The notes: generated by a model not told the origin, from the sequence alone. 64,000 nt of DNA from Massilia sp. BJB1822 (GCF_013369485.1 NZ_JABWEB010000001.1:1-64000), one strand, 5' to 3'; positions 25,915 to 35,684 are shown, counted from the stretch's first letter. Numbers and translations: made by a program.

Positions 25915-26990
25915 TGCAGATCGCCTGCATCGGCGGCGGCGTAGCGGCCCTCTACTTCGCCATCGCCATGCAGCGGCGCCAGCCCGCTGCCGCGATCGAT
26001 ATCTTCGAGCGCGACAGCGCGGAGCGCAATTCCGGCTGGGGCATCATCCTGCGCGAGCCGATGCTGGCCGCCATGCAGCGGATGGATGAGGCCAGCCATG
26101 CCGCCATCCTGGCGCGCGCCGTGAGCTGGGATCAGATCGAAATCCGCCACAAAGGCGGGATCAAACTGCTGTCCAATCAGTTCGGGCGCAGCACCGGGCG
26201 CCATGCGCTGGTGGAAGTGCTGCGCGCGCGCGCCGTGGAGCTGGGCTGCCGCATCCACTACGCATCGCCGGCCAGCGCCACCGACCTGGCCGGCAGCTAC
26301 CAGCTGCTGGTCGGCTCGGACGGCATCAAGAGCGGCTGCCGCGAACAGATCGGCGCCGATGCGCCCATCGCGCGGGTGCAGTCGGCCAACCGCTTTATCT
26401 GGCTCGGTTGCGGCAAGGCATTCGACCGCATGGTGTTCGACTTTCAGCAAACCACGCACGGGCCGGTGTGGGTGCACGCCTATCCCTTCAGCGCCGGCCA
26501 GTCCACCTTCGTGGTCGAATGCACGCAGCAAACCTTCGACGGCTTCGGCTTCGGCCGCCGCGCACTGTCCTCCGATCTGGCGCGGCTGGAGGAAATTTTC
26601 GCCAACCTGCTGGGCGAGGCCAAGCTGGCCAGCCTGTCGGACGCGCCGCACGAATGGCGCCAGTTCGAGCAGATCCGCTGCGACTCGCTGCACCGCGAAC
26701 AGATGGTGCTGATCGGCGACGCCGCCCACACCGCGCACTTCTCGATCGGTTCCGGCACCCGCCTGGCCGTGGAGGACGCCATCGCCCTGGCCGACAGCCT
26801 GCATCAAGGCGGCGCGCTGCCCGAGGCACTGGCGCGCTACCAGCGCCAGCGCAGCGAAGCGGTCGGCAGCATCCAGCAGCAGGCGCTGCATTCGATGCAG
26901 TGGTTCGACCGCATCGTCGAGCACTACTCGCTGCCGTTGGCCGCGTTTTCCCGCGCCTTCCTGTTCCGCAGTCTGGGACAGGCCGCCTGA
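25914..26990 (+). CDS. FAD-dependent monooxygenase
   Basis: The protein is about 358 aa in the group A flavoprotein hydroxylase family. The N-terminal FAD motif is CIGGGVAALYFAIAMQRR, followed by the central DG-type motif GSDGIKSGCREQIG and the second FAD motif LIGDAAHTAHFSIGSGTRLA (GD and a proline-less variant). There is no signal peptide. It is translationally coupled to the ligase (TGATG), so it probably hydroxylates the pathway intermediate. GTG 25911 would add one residue. Confidence 0.85.
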   Translation: MQIACIGGGVAALYFAIAMQRRQPAAAIDIFERDSAERNSGWGIILREPMLAAMQRMDEASHAAILARAVSWDQIEIRHKGGIKLLSNQFGRSTGRHALVEVLRARAVELGCRIHYASPASATDLAGSYQLLVGSDGIKSGCREQIGADAPIARVQSANRFIWLGCGKAFDRMVFDFQQTTHGPVWVHAYPFSAGQSTFVVECTQQTFDGFGFGRRALSSDLARLEEIFANLLGEAKLASLSDAPHEWRQFEQIRCDSLHREQMVLIGDAAHTAHFSIGSGTRLAVEDAIALADSLHQGGALPEALARYQRQRSEAVGSIQQQALHSMQWFDRIVEHYSLPLAAFSRAFLFRSLGQAA

Positions 26991-27037
26991 CGCGGCCTCG
27001 CACCATTTTCACTTCCACGAAACGGGACCGATACAGC

Positions 27038-28399
27038 ATGAACAGCAAAACCGACGCCAAGATGACGAAGGAGTTCTGGGGCTTGTCGATTCCCATCATG
27101 ATCGAGTTTCTGGTGGGGTTTTCGGTTCCCGCCGTGGATGCCTTCTTCCTCTCCAAGATCTCGCTACAGGCGGCGCTGGCGGTGGGCGCCGTGCTGCCGA
27201 TTCTGGTGTTCTGCGACGTCTTTTACGGCAGCCTGAATTCCAGCGCCAAGGCGCTGGCCGCCCAGGCGCTGGGCAGCGGCGACGCCGCGCTGGCGAAGCG
27301 CATCTTCAACAGCACCCTGCTGCTGGTGCTGATCATCTCGGCGCTGCAATTCCTGCTGTTCTATTTCGGCAGCGCGTACATGGTGGACCTCATCGGCCTG
27401 CCGGACAATGTGGCGCCCATTGCCAAACAGTTTCTGCTGCTGATGGGCTGCGGCTACGGCATTCTCGGTTCGCGCTATCTGTTCCAGGTGATGAATGCGC
27501 TGTACGGCATCGTCAAATTCAATATCGGCGCCGCCGCCATCATCCTGCTGGTGAACATCGTGGGCGATGCGGCCGTGGTCTACGACGTGTGGGGGCTGGG
27601 CCGCTTCGGCGTCACTGGCGTGGCTTGCGTCAGCATTCTGGCCGTGTTCTCGGCCCTGGTCTTTCTCGTGGTGGTGCAGAAGATCAAGCTGGGGTTCACC
27701 ATCCGTCTGGCCTGGCCGTCCGCCGATTTCGGCAAGATCGCCCGCCTCAGCACCGTGGTCGCCGTGCCTTCGCTGCTGGAACCGCTGTCAGTGCAACTGT
27801 TCCTGATGTTTGTGCTCAGCATGGTGTCCGCCATCGGCCCGGCGGAACTGACCATGCGCGTCCTCGGCGGGAATATTCTGCTGCTGTGCATTGTGCCAAG
27901 CCTGGCCTTTACCGTGACCTCGCAAATCCTCGCCGGCAATTACATCGGCGCCAACAGCTATCAGACGGTCGAAGCCCTGATCTATAAGGCGCTGCGTTAC
28001 AGCCTCCTGATCGTGGCGCTCATGATCCTGCCCATCGTGCTGTTCGGCCAACAGTTGCTGACATTGTTTACCACCGACGCGGCCGTGCTGGCGATTGCCG
28101 TCGCCAGCCTGCTGCCGCTGGCCCTGGCCGAGCCGGTGAAAGCGGTGAATATGGTGATCGGCTCCAATCTAAAAACGGCCGGCGACGGCATGCGGCCAAC
28201 CGTGGCCGGGATTCTGATCACCTGGGCCATCTCGGCGCCGCTGGTGTATTTCGTCGGACCGGTGGCAGGCTTCTTCTCCCTGCTATGGCTACTGGTGCTG
28301 GATGAGGCGCTGAAGTGCGGCTACAACATCTGGCGCTGGATGCATGGCGCATGGCGCATCAAGCTGATCGACAGCCTGAGTTCCGGCGCGCCTGCCTGA
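27038..28399 (+). CDS. MATE-family efflux transporter
   Basis: The protein is 453 aa with about 12 membrane segments in two halves. It opens with KEFWGLSIPIMIEFLVGFSV and contains typical MATE features such as ALAAQALGSGD. MATE proteins export drugs and metabolites with Na+ or H+ antiport. Embedded in the cluster, it is the likely exporter of, or self-protection against, the product. ATG 27038 starts just before the first helix; the frame is open further upstream but that part belongs to the monooxygenase gene region. Confidence 0.88.
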   Translation: MNSKTDAKMTKEFWGLSIPIMIEFLVGFSVPAVDAFFLSKISLQAALAVGAVLPILVFCDVFYGSLNSSAKALAAQALGSGDAALAKRIFNSTLLLVLIISALQFLLFYFGSAYMVDLIGLPDNVAPIAKQFLLLMGCGYGILGSRYLFQVMNALYGIVKFNIGAAAIILLVNIVGDAAVVYDVWGLGRFGVTGVACVSILAVFSALVFLVVVQKIKLGFTIRLAWPSADFGKIARLSTVVAVPSLLEPLSVQLFLMFVLSMVSAIGPAELTMRVLGGNILLLCIVPSLAFTVTSQILAGNYIGANSYQTVEALIYKALRYSLLIVALMILPIVLFGQQLLTLFTTDAAVLAIAVASLLPLALAEPVKAVNMVIGSNLKTAGDGMRPTVAGILITWAISAPLVYFVGPVAGFFSLLWLLVLDEALKCGYNIWRWMHGAWRIKLIDSLSSGAPA

Positions 28400-28417
28400 A
28401 TCTGAACAGGAGAACAC

Positions 28418-30001
28418 GTGGACCTACAAGAGAATTTACGCGCCATCTGGCGCAAGGTGCTGGACCTGGACGAGATTCCCGCCGGCGCCAGTTTTACCGA
28501 CATCGGCGGCTCCTCCATCCAGCTGATCGCCATGCTGCTGCATGTGGGGAATGCCTATCAGATCGAAATCGCCGTCGACGACTTCATCGGCGAACCCACG
28601 CTGGCGCGGCTGGAACAATGCGTGCGCCAGCAGCAGGCTGCCGGCCAGGACGAGGCACCCACCGCCAATACAGCACCGGAGGCGGACACCTTCCCGCTGC
28701 TGCCGGTGCACTACTGGCTGTTCGAGCGCATCGACGTCAATCACTACAACGTCGGCCACCTGTACCGGCTGACGGCGCAAGACCCACCGCAGCAGGTACG
28801 TGCCGCCATCGACGCCGTGCTGCGCCAGCACGACGGCCTGCGCATCCTGCTGCGCCGCGACGCCGCCGGCCAGTGGCAACAGCATCTGCAGGCGCCCGAC
28901 AGCATGGCACCCTGGTGGCACGAGGAAGACCTGCGCGCGACGCCAGACCACTTGCTGGCGGCGGAAATCAACCGCATCTGCAACGGCTATCAGGCCCGCA
29001 TCCGCGTCGAAGAGCGGACCTTCAGCGCCGTCCACTTCGATCTCGGCGGTGAACGCGGCGCGCGCCTGTTCGTGCTGCTGCACCATATCCTGATCGACAA
29101 TATCTCGGAAAAAATTCTCTTCAACGATCTCGCCGCCGCCTACCGCGCGCTGCGCGCCGGCCAGCCGGTGCGCCTGAGCGCTGCCGGCCGCCGCGTGGGC
29201 GACTGGGCCAGGCTGCTGCACGACTATGCCCAGGGGCCAGCGCTGGCGCATTACGCCTACTGGCAGTCGCAGAACTGGGACGGCTACCGTCTGCTGCCCA
29301 CCGATCCCGATCCGGCCAGTCTGCCCAAGGCCGAAGGCGCCATGGCGGCGCTGGGCTTTGCTTCCCGCTCGCTGAGCAGCGCAGCCACCGTCCGTCTGCT
29401 CGAGCTGCAGCGCCTGCAAGCGGTCGATCCCAGCTACGTGGTGATGACAGCGCTGCAGCAGGCCTTCCACGCCTGGTCGGGCAGCGAGATCCTGGCGCTG
29501 GCGATGGTGCACAACGGCCGCATTTACCAGAGCATCCCCGAAGCCAATGTCTTGCAGACCGTGGGCTGGATGATCAATTACGCCACCCTGTACCTGCGCA
29601 ATCCCGAGCAGCTGCAAGGCATCGCGCTGGTGGAATCCATCGCGCGCCAGGCCAAGGCGGTACAGGACGATGCGCTGTCGCTGACCTGCCTGAAATACAT
29701 GAACCAGGATGCGGCCGTGCGCGAAGCCATGGCCAGGCTGCCGCTATACCATCTCGGTTTCAACTTCATCCCCTTTACCGGCGCCAGCTCGGAAGAATTC
29801 ATTTTCGAGCGCGCCAACGAGCCTTGCGGCGAGGGCGAGAAGTGGTTCAGCCCCGGGATCAAACCTTTCATGAACGTCCTGCTGGCGGGACAGGAACTGA
29901 AACTGACCATGGGCTTCAGCCCCTGCATGTATGCGCCCCGCACCATCGAAACCTTGCTCGATGGCGTCGTCGCGCAGTTGGAAACCATTTTGCTGTCCTG
30001 A
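28418..30001 (+). CDS. Stand-alone NRPS carrier-condensation didomain
   Basis: The protein is 527 aa. Residues 1-72 form a peptidyl/acyl carrier domain with the phosphopantetheine site Ser33 in DIGGSS. Residues from about 92 onward form an NRPS condensation domain with its core motif at 222-228 reading HHILIDN, so the usual Gly after the catalytic Asp is Asn. There is no adenylation domain. The start is GTG 28418, with AGGAG nine bases upstream. It would join the carrier-bound acyl group to an amine or alcohol acceptor. It is the last gene of the core cluster. Confidence 0.82.
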   Translation: MDLQENLRAIWRKVLDLDEIPAGASFTDIGGSSIQLIAMLLHVGNAYQIEIAVDDFIGEPTLARLEQCVRQQQAAGQDEAPTANTAPEADTFPLLPVHYWLFERIDVNHYNVGHLYRLTAQDPPQQVRAAIDAVLRQHDGLRILLRRDAAGQWQQHLQAPDSMAPWWHEEDLRATPDHLLAAEINRICNGYQARIRVEERTFSAVHFDLGGERGARLFVLLHHILIDNISEKILFNDLAAAYRALRAGQPVRLSAAGRRVGDWARLLHDYAQGPALAHYAYWQSQNWDGYRLLPTDPDPASLPKAEGAMAALGFASRSLSSAATVRLLELQRLQAVDPSYVVMTALQQAFHAWSGSEILALAMVHNGRIYQSIPEANVLQTVGWMINYATLYLRNPEQLQGIALVESIARQAKAVQDDALSLTCLKYMNQDAAVREAMARLPLYHLGFNFIPFTGASSEEFIFERANEPCGEGEKWFSPGIKPFMNVLLAGQELKLTMGFSPCMYAPRTIETLLDGVVAQLETILLS

Positions 30002-30034
30002 GGGCGGCGTTTTTGCGATAACAAGGAGAAAAGT

Positions 30035-30592
30035 ATGGATACCGAAAAAAAACTCAGCGGCCTGACCGTCGCCCTGCACTGGCTGGTGGCCCTGAGCATC
30101 CTGACCCTGTGCGGCGTGGGCATTTATATGGTGCAGACCGAAGCCTGGCCGCTTTACCACATCCATAAATCGATCGGCCTGCTGATCTTCACGCTGATCA
30201 TCGCGCGCGTGGCCTGGCGCCTCGTCAACGGCTTGCCCAAGCCGGTGCGCGAGTTTTCCCGCTTCGAACACCTTGCCGCCAAAATCGTGCACTGGCTGCT
30301 GTTGCTGGGCACCCTAGCCATGCCGCTGACCGGCATGCTGTTCTCCGGCGCCAGCGGGCATGGCTTCGGCATCTTCAGCTGGGAAATCTTCCCCGCCAAT
30401 TACGCACCCGATAAACCCGGCCAGGCGATTCCGCTCAACGCCGCCTGGTCCGACCTGGGTCAAGCGTTGCATGGCTATCTGGGCTATCTGCTGCTGGCCC
30501 TGATCGCGCTGCACGTCGTCGGCGCCCTCAAACACCATATTCTGGACAAGGACCGCACCCTGTCGCGCATGCTGGGCCGCCGCGCCGAGTAA
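30035..30592 (+). CDS. Cytochrome b561 family protein
   Basis: The protein is 185 aa with four membrane helices. Likely haem-ligating His residues lie in TVALHWLVALS, YHIHKSIGLL, KIVHWLLLLG and LGYLLLALIALHVVGALKHH. This is the bacterial cytochrome b561 (CybB) pattern, used for membrane electron transfer. A ribosome site (AAGGAG) precedes ATG 30035. It may belong to the adjacent cluster as an electron donor, but these genes are also common alone. Confidence 0.88.
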   Translation: MDTEKKLSGLTVALHWLVALSILTLCGVGIYMVQTEAWPLYHIHKSIGLLIFTLIIARVAWRLVNGLPKPVREFSRFEHLAAKIVHWLLLLGTLAMPLTGMLFSGASGHGFGIFSWEIFPANYAPDKPGQAIPLNAAWSDLGQALHGYLGYLLLALIALHVVGALKHHILDKDRTLSRMLGRRAE

Positions 30593-30610
30593 GCGCCCTC
30601 CCCCGCAACC

Positions 30611-31795
30611 ATGCCAAGGATGGCTCACGTGCTGAATCTGGACGAAGACATGCTGACGCTGCTGCAAGAGCAGGCGGCGGAAGCGGACCAATTGGGCAAG
30701 CTGCCGGCCAGCACGGTGGCGCTGCTGAAGGAATCGAATGTCGTCCGCATGCTGCAGCCGCGCGCATTCGGCGGCCTGGAAACGCATCCCAACGATTTTC
30801 TGCAGGCGGTGATGGCGATCGCGGCACGCAATCCAAGCGCGGGCTGGATCGCCGGCGTGGTCGGCGTGCATAACTGGGAAGCGAGCCTGAACGATGACCG
30901 TCTGCTGCGGGAGATATGGGGCGAGCGTCCCGACAACTGGATCGCCTCGCCGTATTCGCCGATGGGCGTGGCGACGCCGGTGTCCGGCGGCTATCTGCTG
31001 AACGGGCGCTGGACCTTCTCCTCCGGCACCGACCATTGCCAGTGGCTGGTACTGGGCGCCGTGCTGGGCGACGCACACGGCAAACCGGCGCAACCGCGCC
31101 AGGGCATGCACGTGATGCTGCCGCGCGCCGATTACGAGATCATCGAGGACACCTGGAATGTGGTGGGCCTGCAAGGCACCGGCAGCAAGGACGTCAAGGT
31201 GAGTGGTGCGTTTATCCCCGCCTACCGCTGCCTTCTGACAGCGGCCGTGATGTCGGGCGAAGCCTCCGCCGCTTGCCGGCGCAGCGGCACGCTCTATCAC
31301 ATGCCATGGTCATCGCTGTTCCCGAACGCGATCACGGCGGCCGTGCTGGGCATGTGCCAGGGCTTGTTGGAAACGGCGCGGCGGCAAGTCCGAGAACGCA
31401 TCCTGCAGACGAAGGCCGCGCCGGAGCCATTCATGCTGACGGTACTGGGCGAAGCAGCCAGCGAAGTGCACGCGGCCCAGGCGGCGATGCTGAGCAATGT
31501 GGCCGCCACCTACGCACTGGTGGCCGAGGGCGCCGAAGTGTCGCTGGCGCGGCGTGCCGCCAACCGCGCCGAGCAGGTGCGCGGCGCCGGACGCGCGGTG
31601 CGCGCGGTGAACGAGGTGTTCTGCCGTTGCGGCGGCAGCGCCCTGCATACCAGCTCGCCGCTGCACCGCTTCTGGCGCGACGCCAATGCCGGACTGACCC
31701 ACGCCACCTTTACCAGCCAGTCCGTGTACCAGGTCCATGCCTCGCTGGCCATGGGCCTGGCCAGCGAGGAGCAAATCCAGCAAGCCCTGATCTGA
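30611..31795 (+). CDS. Acyl-CoA-dehydrogenase-like flavin monooxygenase (HsaA/DszC type)
   Basis: The protein is 394 aa with an acyl-CoA dehydrogenase fold. Visible features are LQPRAFGGLETHPNDFLQ, RNPSAGWIAGVVGVHNW, YLLNGRWTFSSGTDHCQWLV, DTWNVVGLQGTGSKDVKV and a C-terminal helical domain with CRCGGSALHTSSPLHRFWRD. This group contains FMN/FADH2-dependent hydroxylases (HsaA, DszC, PigA-type) rather than true dehydrogenases. A separate flavin reductase would be needed and is not next to it. ATG 30620 is an alternative start. It converges on mnmE with a six-base gap. Confidence 0.8.
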   Translation: MPRMAHVLNLDEDMLTLLQEQAAEADQLGKLPASTVALLKESNVVRMLQPRAFGGLETHPNDFLQAVMAIAARNPSAGWIAGVVGVHNWEASLNDDRLLREIWGERPDNWIASPYSPMGVATPVSGGYLLNGRWTFSSGTDHCQWLVLGAVLGDAHGKPAQPRQGMHVMLPRADYEIIEDTWNVVGLQGTGSKDVKVSGAFIPAYRCLLTAAVMSGEASAACRRSGTLYHMPWSSLFPNAITAAVLGMCQGLLETARRQVRERILQTKAAPEPFMLTVLGEAASEVHAAQAAMLSNVAATYALVAEGAEVSLARRAANRAEQVRGAGRAVRAVNEVFCRCGGSALHTSSPLHRFWRDANAGLTHATFTSQSVYQVHASLAMGLASEEQIQQALI

Positions 31796-31801
31796 CAGGG
31801 C

Positions 31802-33181
31802 TTATTTGCCGATGCAGAAGCGGCTAAAGATCACGCCCAGCAGGTCGTCGGAAGAGAAGGCGCCGGTGATGCTGGAGAGCTGGACCTGGGCCAGGCGCAA
31901 TTCCTCGGCGAAGAGGTCGAGCGACTGGTCGGTCTGGGCGGCATGCTGGCCAGCCAGGTCGAGATGGCGCGACGCGGAACGCAGGGCGATCAGGTGGCGT
32001 TCGCGCGCCAGGTAGAGCGATTCGCCGGTCTGCTGCCAGCCGGCGATGCGCAGCAGTTCCGCGCGCAGCAGGTCGATGCCGAGCTTCTCGTTGGCCGACA
32101 AATACACATGGGTGGCGTCGGACATCTCGTCCACCGCCGGCTTGTGGCCGGACAAGTCGATCTTGTTCCACACGCGCAGCACCGGCACGCCGGGCGGGAA
32201 GGCTTCGACTATGGATTCGTCGGCGCGGGTCGGGCCGTGGTCGGCGTCCAGCAGGTGCAGGATGACGTCGGCCTTGCCCACCTCGCCCCAGGTGCGCTCG
32301 ATGCCGATGCGCTCGACCACGTCCACCGCTTCGTCATGGCTGCGGATGCCGGCGGTGTCGATGATATTGAGCGGGATGCCTTCGATCTGGATGGTTTCGC
32401 TGACCTTGTCGCGCGTGGTGCCGGCGATCGGCGTGACGATGGCGACGTCGGCGCCGGCCAGGGCGTTCAGCAGCGAGGACTTGCCCACATTCGGCTGGCC
32501 GACCAGCACCACGTTCAAGCCTTCACGCAACAGCGCGCCTTGCGAGGCCTGGCGGAACACATGGTCGAGCGCTTCCACAATGCCTTTGAGCTGGCCCCGC
32601 GCGTCGGATTTTTCCAGGAAGTCGATTTCCTCTTCCGGGAAGTCGAGCGTGGCTTCCACCAGCATGCGCAGATGGGTGACGCGTTCCACCAGGGCGTGGA
32701 TGGTCTGCGAGAAGGCGCCGGACAGCGATTGCGAGGCCGACTTGGCCGCCGCCTCGGTGGAGGCGTCGATCAGATCGGCCACCGCCTCGGCCTGGGCCAG
32801 GTCAAGCTTGTCGTTCATATAAGCCCGGCGCGTGAATTCGCCCGGCTCGGCCAGACGCAGGCCATATTCCTGCCCCGCCTCCAGCACGCGCGCCAGCAGC
32901 ATCTGCAGCACGACCGGGCCGCCGTGGCCTTGCAATTCCAGCACGTCTTCGCCGGTGTAGGAATGCGGTCCCTTGAAGTAGATGGCGATGCCCTGGTCGA
33001 TGATGCTGCCATCGGCATTCTTGAAGGGGATATAGGTCGCGTGGCGCGGCTGCAGGGCCGTGCCGCCAAACAAGGCTTGCGCCAGGCCGTTGAGGTTTTT
33101 GCCGGAGGCGCGCACCACGCCAATGCCGCCGCGTCCGGGGGCCGTGGCGATTGCCGCGATGGGGGAAGTGTCGAGATTCAT
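31802..33181 (-). CDS. mnmE: tRNA uridine-5-carboxymethylaminomethyl(34) synthesis GTPase MnmE
   Basis: The protein is 459 aa. It has an N-terminal tetrahydrofolate-binding domain ([20 protein letters not shown]), helical domain, G domain with P-loop GQPNVGKSS (228-236), a DTAG switch and NKID, and the C-terminal CIGK with the essential Cys. With MnmG it modifies U34 of several tRNAs. Position next to yidC at the origin is the conserved arrangement. Confidence 0.97.
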   Translation of the reverse strand: MNLDTSPIAAIATAPGRGGIGVVRASGKNLNGLAQALFGGTALQPRHATYIPFKNADGSIIDQGIAIYFKGPHSYTGEDVLELQGHGGPVVLQMLLARVLEAGQEYGLRLAEPGEFTRRAYMNDKLDLAQAEAVADLIDASTEAAAKSASQSLSGAFSQTIHALVERVTHLRMLVEATLDFPEEEIDFLEKSDARGQLKGIVEALDHVFRQASQGALLREGLNVVLVGQPNVGKSSLLNALAGADVAIVTPIAGTTRDKVSETIQIEGIPLNIIDTAGIRSHDEAVDVVERIGIERTWGEVGKADVILHLLDADHGPTRADESIVEAFPPGVPVLRVWNKIDLSGHKPAVDEMSDATHVYLSANEKLGIDLLRAELLRIAGWQQTGESLYLARERHLIALRSASRHLDLAGQHAAQTDQSLDLFAEELRLAQVQLSSITGAFSSDDLLGVIFSRFCIGK

Positions 33182-33202
33182 AGCGGAATTCTAGATGATA
33201 AA

Positions 33203-33230
33203 AAAAACCCGTGCCTGGCACGGGTTTTTC
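33203..33230 (-). terminator. Terminator between yidC and mnmE
   Basis: A 12-bp stem AAAACCCGTGCC (33204-33215) pairs with GGCACGGGTTTT (33217-33228), flanked by T on one side and A on the other, so it can work in both directions. On the minus strand it follows the yidC stop, so mnmE probably has its own promoter. Confidence 0.85.
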
Positions 33231-33248
33231 TGCAACACGCTGCCAGGC

Positions 33249-34985
33249 TTACTTGGCGGCGCCGTATTTGCGGGTGATGACCCATTGCTGGGCGATCGAC
33301 AGCACGTTATTCACAACCCAGTACAGCACCAGGCCGGATGGGAAGAAGAAGAACATCAGCGAGAAGGCCAGCGGCATGAACAGCATCATCTTGGCCTGCA
33401 CCGGATCGGCCGGCTGCGGGTTCAATTTGGTGGTGATGAACATGGAGATCGCGTACAGCACCGGCAAAATCGCCCATGGATCGTGCTGGGTCAGGTCGGT
33501 GATCCAGCCCACCCATGGCGCGCCGCGCATTTCGACCGAGGCGTTCAGCACCCAGTACAGGGCGATGAAGACCGGCATCTGCACCAGGATAGGCAGGCAG
33601 CCGCCGAGAGGATTGATCTTCTCGGTTTTGTACAGCTCCATCATGGCCTGGTTCATCTTCTGCGGATCGCCTTTGTAGCGCTCGCGGATTTCCGTCATCT
33701 TCGGCGTGACCACTTTCATCTTGGCCATGCTGCGGTAGCTGGCGGCGGACAGCGGGAAGAAGACCAGCTTGATCAGGATGGTGAAGGCGATAATCGTCCA
33801 GCCCCAGTTACCCAGTGCGCTGTGCAGATGTTCCATCACCCAGTACATCGGCTTGGCGATGATGGTCAGCATGCCGTAGTCCTTCACCAGCTCCAGGCCA
33901 GGCGAGACTTTTTCCAGCGCTTTTTCGTTCTGCGGGCCGGAGTAGAGCTGGGCCGTGTTGGACACGGTGGCGCCAGGCGCCAGGCTGCCCAGCGGCTGCA
34001 CCACGCCGATGGCGTACAGATTGGTGTCCACTTTCTTGGTGAAGATGTCGCGCGCGGCTTTCGCTTGCGGCACGAAGGCGGAAACGAAGAAGTGCTGCGA
34101 GATGGCGACCCAGCCGCTGTCAGCCTTGGTCGGATGATCCGGCGTGAAAGGCTTGCCCGGATTTTCCTTCTGGGTCTTGTCTTCCTTCTCGATCTTCTCG
34201 AAGCTCAGCTTCTTGTACTTGTCGGCGTCGGTGTACAGGGTCGGGCCGGTGAAGCTGCTGTTGAACCAGGAGGACTCAGGCGGCTTGTTGCCGTCGTGGA
34301 CCAGCTGCAGGTACAGCTCTGGCGTCAGCGGGGCCGCGCCGGTATTGGTCACGTCATGGCGCACATCGACCACATAGTCGCCGCGCTTGAAGGTCAGGGT
34401 CTTGGTCAGTTTGACGCCGCCCTGCTCCGCTTCCAGCACCAGCTGCACCTGGTTGCCGTTGGCCAGCGTGCGCACGCCTGGCTTGGCGACAAAGCCGGTG
34501 TTGTGGTTAGGCAGGCCAGGCGCGCCTACCAGGCCGGTCTGGCCCAGATAGGTCTTGTTGCCGTTCTGCTGGAACAGCACTTCGTTGGCGCGCGCATCCA
34601 GATTGCTCTTGCAGGCTTCGGACAGGCCGAAGCAGCCGCCGAACCAGCCTGGATTGCCGGCTGCTTTGTAGTTCAACAGTTCCAGACGCTTGATCTGGCC
34701 GCCCAGGGTGTCGACATCGACCTTCATCACGTCGGTGGTGATGGTGATGATTTCGCTCTTGAACGGCGCGGCGCCATCAACGGCGGCGGCGCCTGGCGTG
34801 GCGGCGGTCGCGCTGGCGCTAGGCGCAGGCAGGCCGGCTGCTTTGGCCGCAGGCGCTTTCGCGGTCTGGGTCGCGGCCGGCGCGAACATGGACGGCTTGC
34901 CGGTGGAGATCATCCACTCGTTCCACAGGAAGACGAGCGATACGGAGAATACGATCCACAGGATGGTACGTTTATTGATATCCAT
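33249..34985 (-). CDS. yidC: Membrane protein insertase YidC
   Basis: The protein is 578 aa. It has the N-terminal anchor (MDINKRTILWIVFSVSLVFL), a large periplasmic beta domain (about 60-350) and five conserved C-terminal helices with LGGCLPILVQMPVFIALYWV and the conserved Arg in the first of them (YRSMAKMKVVTPKM region). It inserts inner-membrane proteins with or without SecYEG. ATG 34985 is chosen for the family start MDINK. It follows yidD by 11 bases. Confidence 0.96.
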   Translation of the reverse strand: MDINKRTILWIVFSVSLVFLWNEWMISTGKPSMFAPAATQTAKAPAAKAAGLPAPSASATAATPGAAAVDGAAPFKSEIITITTDVMKVDVDTLGGQIKRLELLNYKAAGNPGWFGGCFGLSEACKSNLDARANEVLFQQNGNKTYLGQTGLVGAPGLPNHNTGFVAKPGVRTLANGNQVQLVLEAEQGGVKLTKTLTFKRGDYVVDVRHDVTNTGAAPLTPELYLQLVHDGNKPPESSWFNSSFTGPTLYTDADKYKKLSFEKIEKEDKTQKENPGKPFTPDHPTKADSGWVAISQHFFVSAFVPQAKAARDIFTKKVDTNLYAIGVVQPLGSLAPGATVSNTAQLYSGPQNEKALEKVSPGLELVKDYGMLTIIAKPMYWVMEHLHSALGNWGWTIIAFTILIKLVFFPLSAASYRSMAKMKVVTPKMTEIRERYKGDPQKMNQAMMELYKTEKINPLGGCLPILVQMPVFIALYWVLNASVEMRGAPWVGWITDLTQHDPWAILPVLYAISMFITTKLNPQPADPVQAKMMLFMPLAFSLMFFFFPSGLVLYWVVNNVLSIAQQWVITRKYGAAK

Positions 34986-34996
34986 TACGGTAAGTA

Positions 34997-35257
34997 TCAA
35001 GAGTGGTTGCAACCGCAAGCGGTTGTTTGGGAATCCTTGTCTGATGCCGGCGGAACCGGATCAAGCCCGCCATTATTCCATGGATGGCAGCGGCATACAC
35101 GCCGAAATGCCAGCCAGCTCCCTTTTCCCGCGCCGTGCACGCGCAGCGCTTCGAGCGCATAGTTCGAGCAGCTTGGGTAAAAACGGCAGCGCGGCCCCAG
35201 CATGGGACTGATGGTCAGCTGGTAGGCGCGCAGCAGGAGGGAGAGCAGCGTTTTCAT
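34997..35257 (-). CDS. yidD: Membrane protein insertion efficiency factor YidD
   Basis: The protein is 86 aa, with the family core [35 protein letters not shown] and [15 protein letters not shown]. Its start overlaps the rnpA stop by four bases, the usual rnpA-yidD-yidC order. The extra C-terminal His/Cys stretch (ACGCNH) is a lineage-specific tail. Confidence 0.94.
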   Translation of the reverse strand: MKTLLSLLLRAYQLTISPMLGPRCRFYPSCSNYALEALRVHGAGKGSWLAFRRVCRCHPWNNGGLDPVPPASDKDSQTTACGCNHS

Positions 35258-35661
35258 CGCGCAGGACGGTTCTTGGTCTGGGAGGCGAACAGGCGCGTGA
35301 GCTCCTGGCGCAATTCCAGCTTCAGTTTGGCCGTGGTGGCCGGACCATCCTTGCGGTTGACCGGTTTCGCCAGCCGCACGACGCAGTCGATGGGCGGCAG
35401 TCCGGTAACGCGGAATAATTCGCGGGTCACGCGCTTGATGGTGTTGCGCGTAACCGCGCGCGGCGCAAAGCGTTTGGCAACGACGATGCCCAGCCGCGCA
35501 TGTGGCAGCTGATTCTGGCGGGTATAGAGCACGAAATGCGCGCTTTTCTGGGCCGGGCGCAAACGAAAAACGGATGAAAATTCATCCGTTTTAATGATGC
35601 GCCGAGCGCGCGCGAAGTCGTGGGAACCTTCGCCTGTCGAGCCGTTTGTACAGCTGTCCAC
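35254..35661 (-). CDS. rnpA: Ribonuclease P protein component
   Basis: The protein is about 135 aa. It has [20 protein letters not shown], the RNR-type motif region [20 protein letters not shown], and a basic composition. It aids the RNase P RNA in 5' tRNA processing. No ATG is available; I use GTG 35661, and TTG 35676 is possible. It lies between rpmH and yidD. Confidence 0.93.
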   Translation of the reverse strand: MDSCTNGSTGEGSHDFARARRIIKTDEFSSVFRLRPAQKSAHFVLYTRQNQLPHARLGIVVAKRFAPRAVTRNTIKRVTRELFRVTGLPPIDCVVRLAKPVNRKDGPATTAKLKLELRQELTRLFASQTKNRPAR

Positions 35662-35684
35662 GCGATCAGCTTGCAAGCTGTGGC

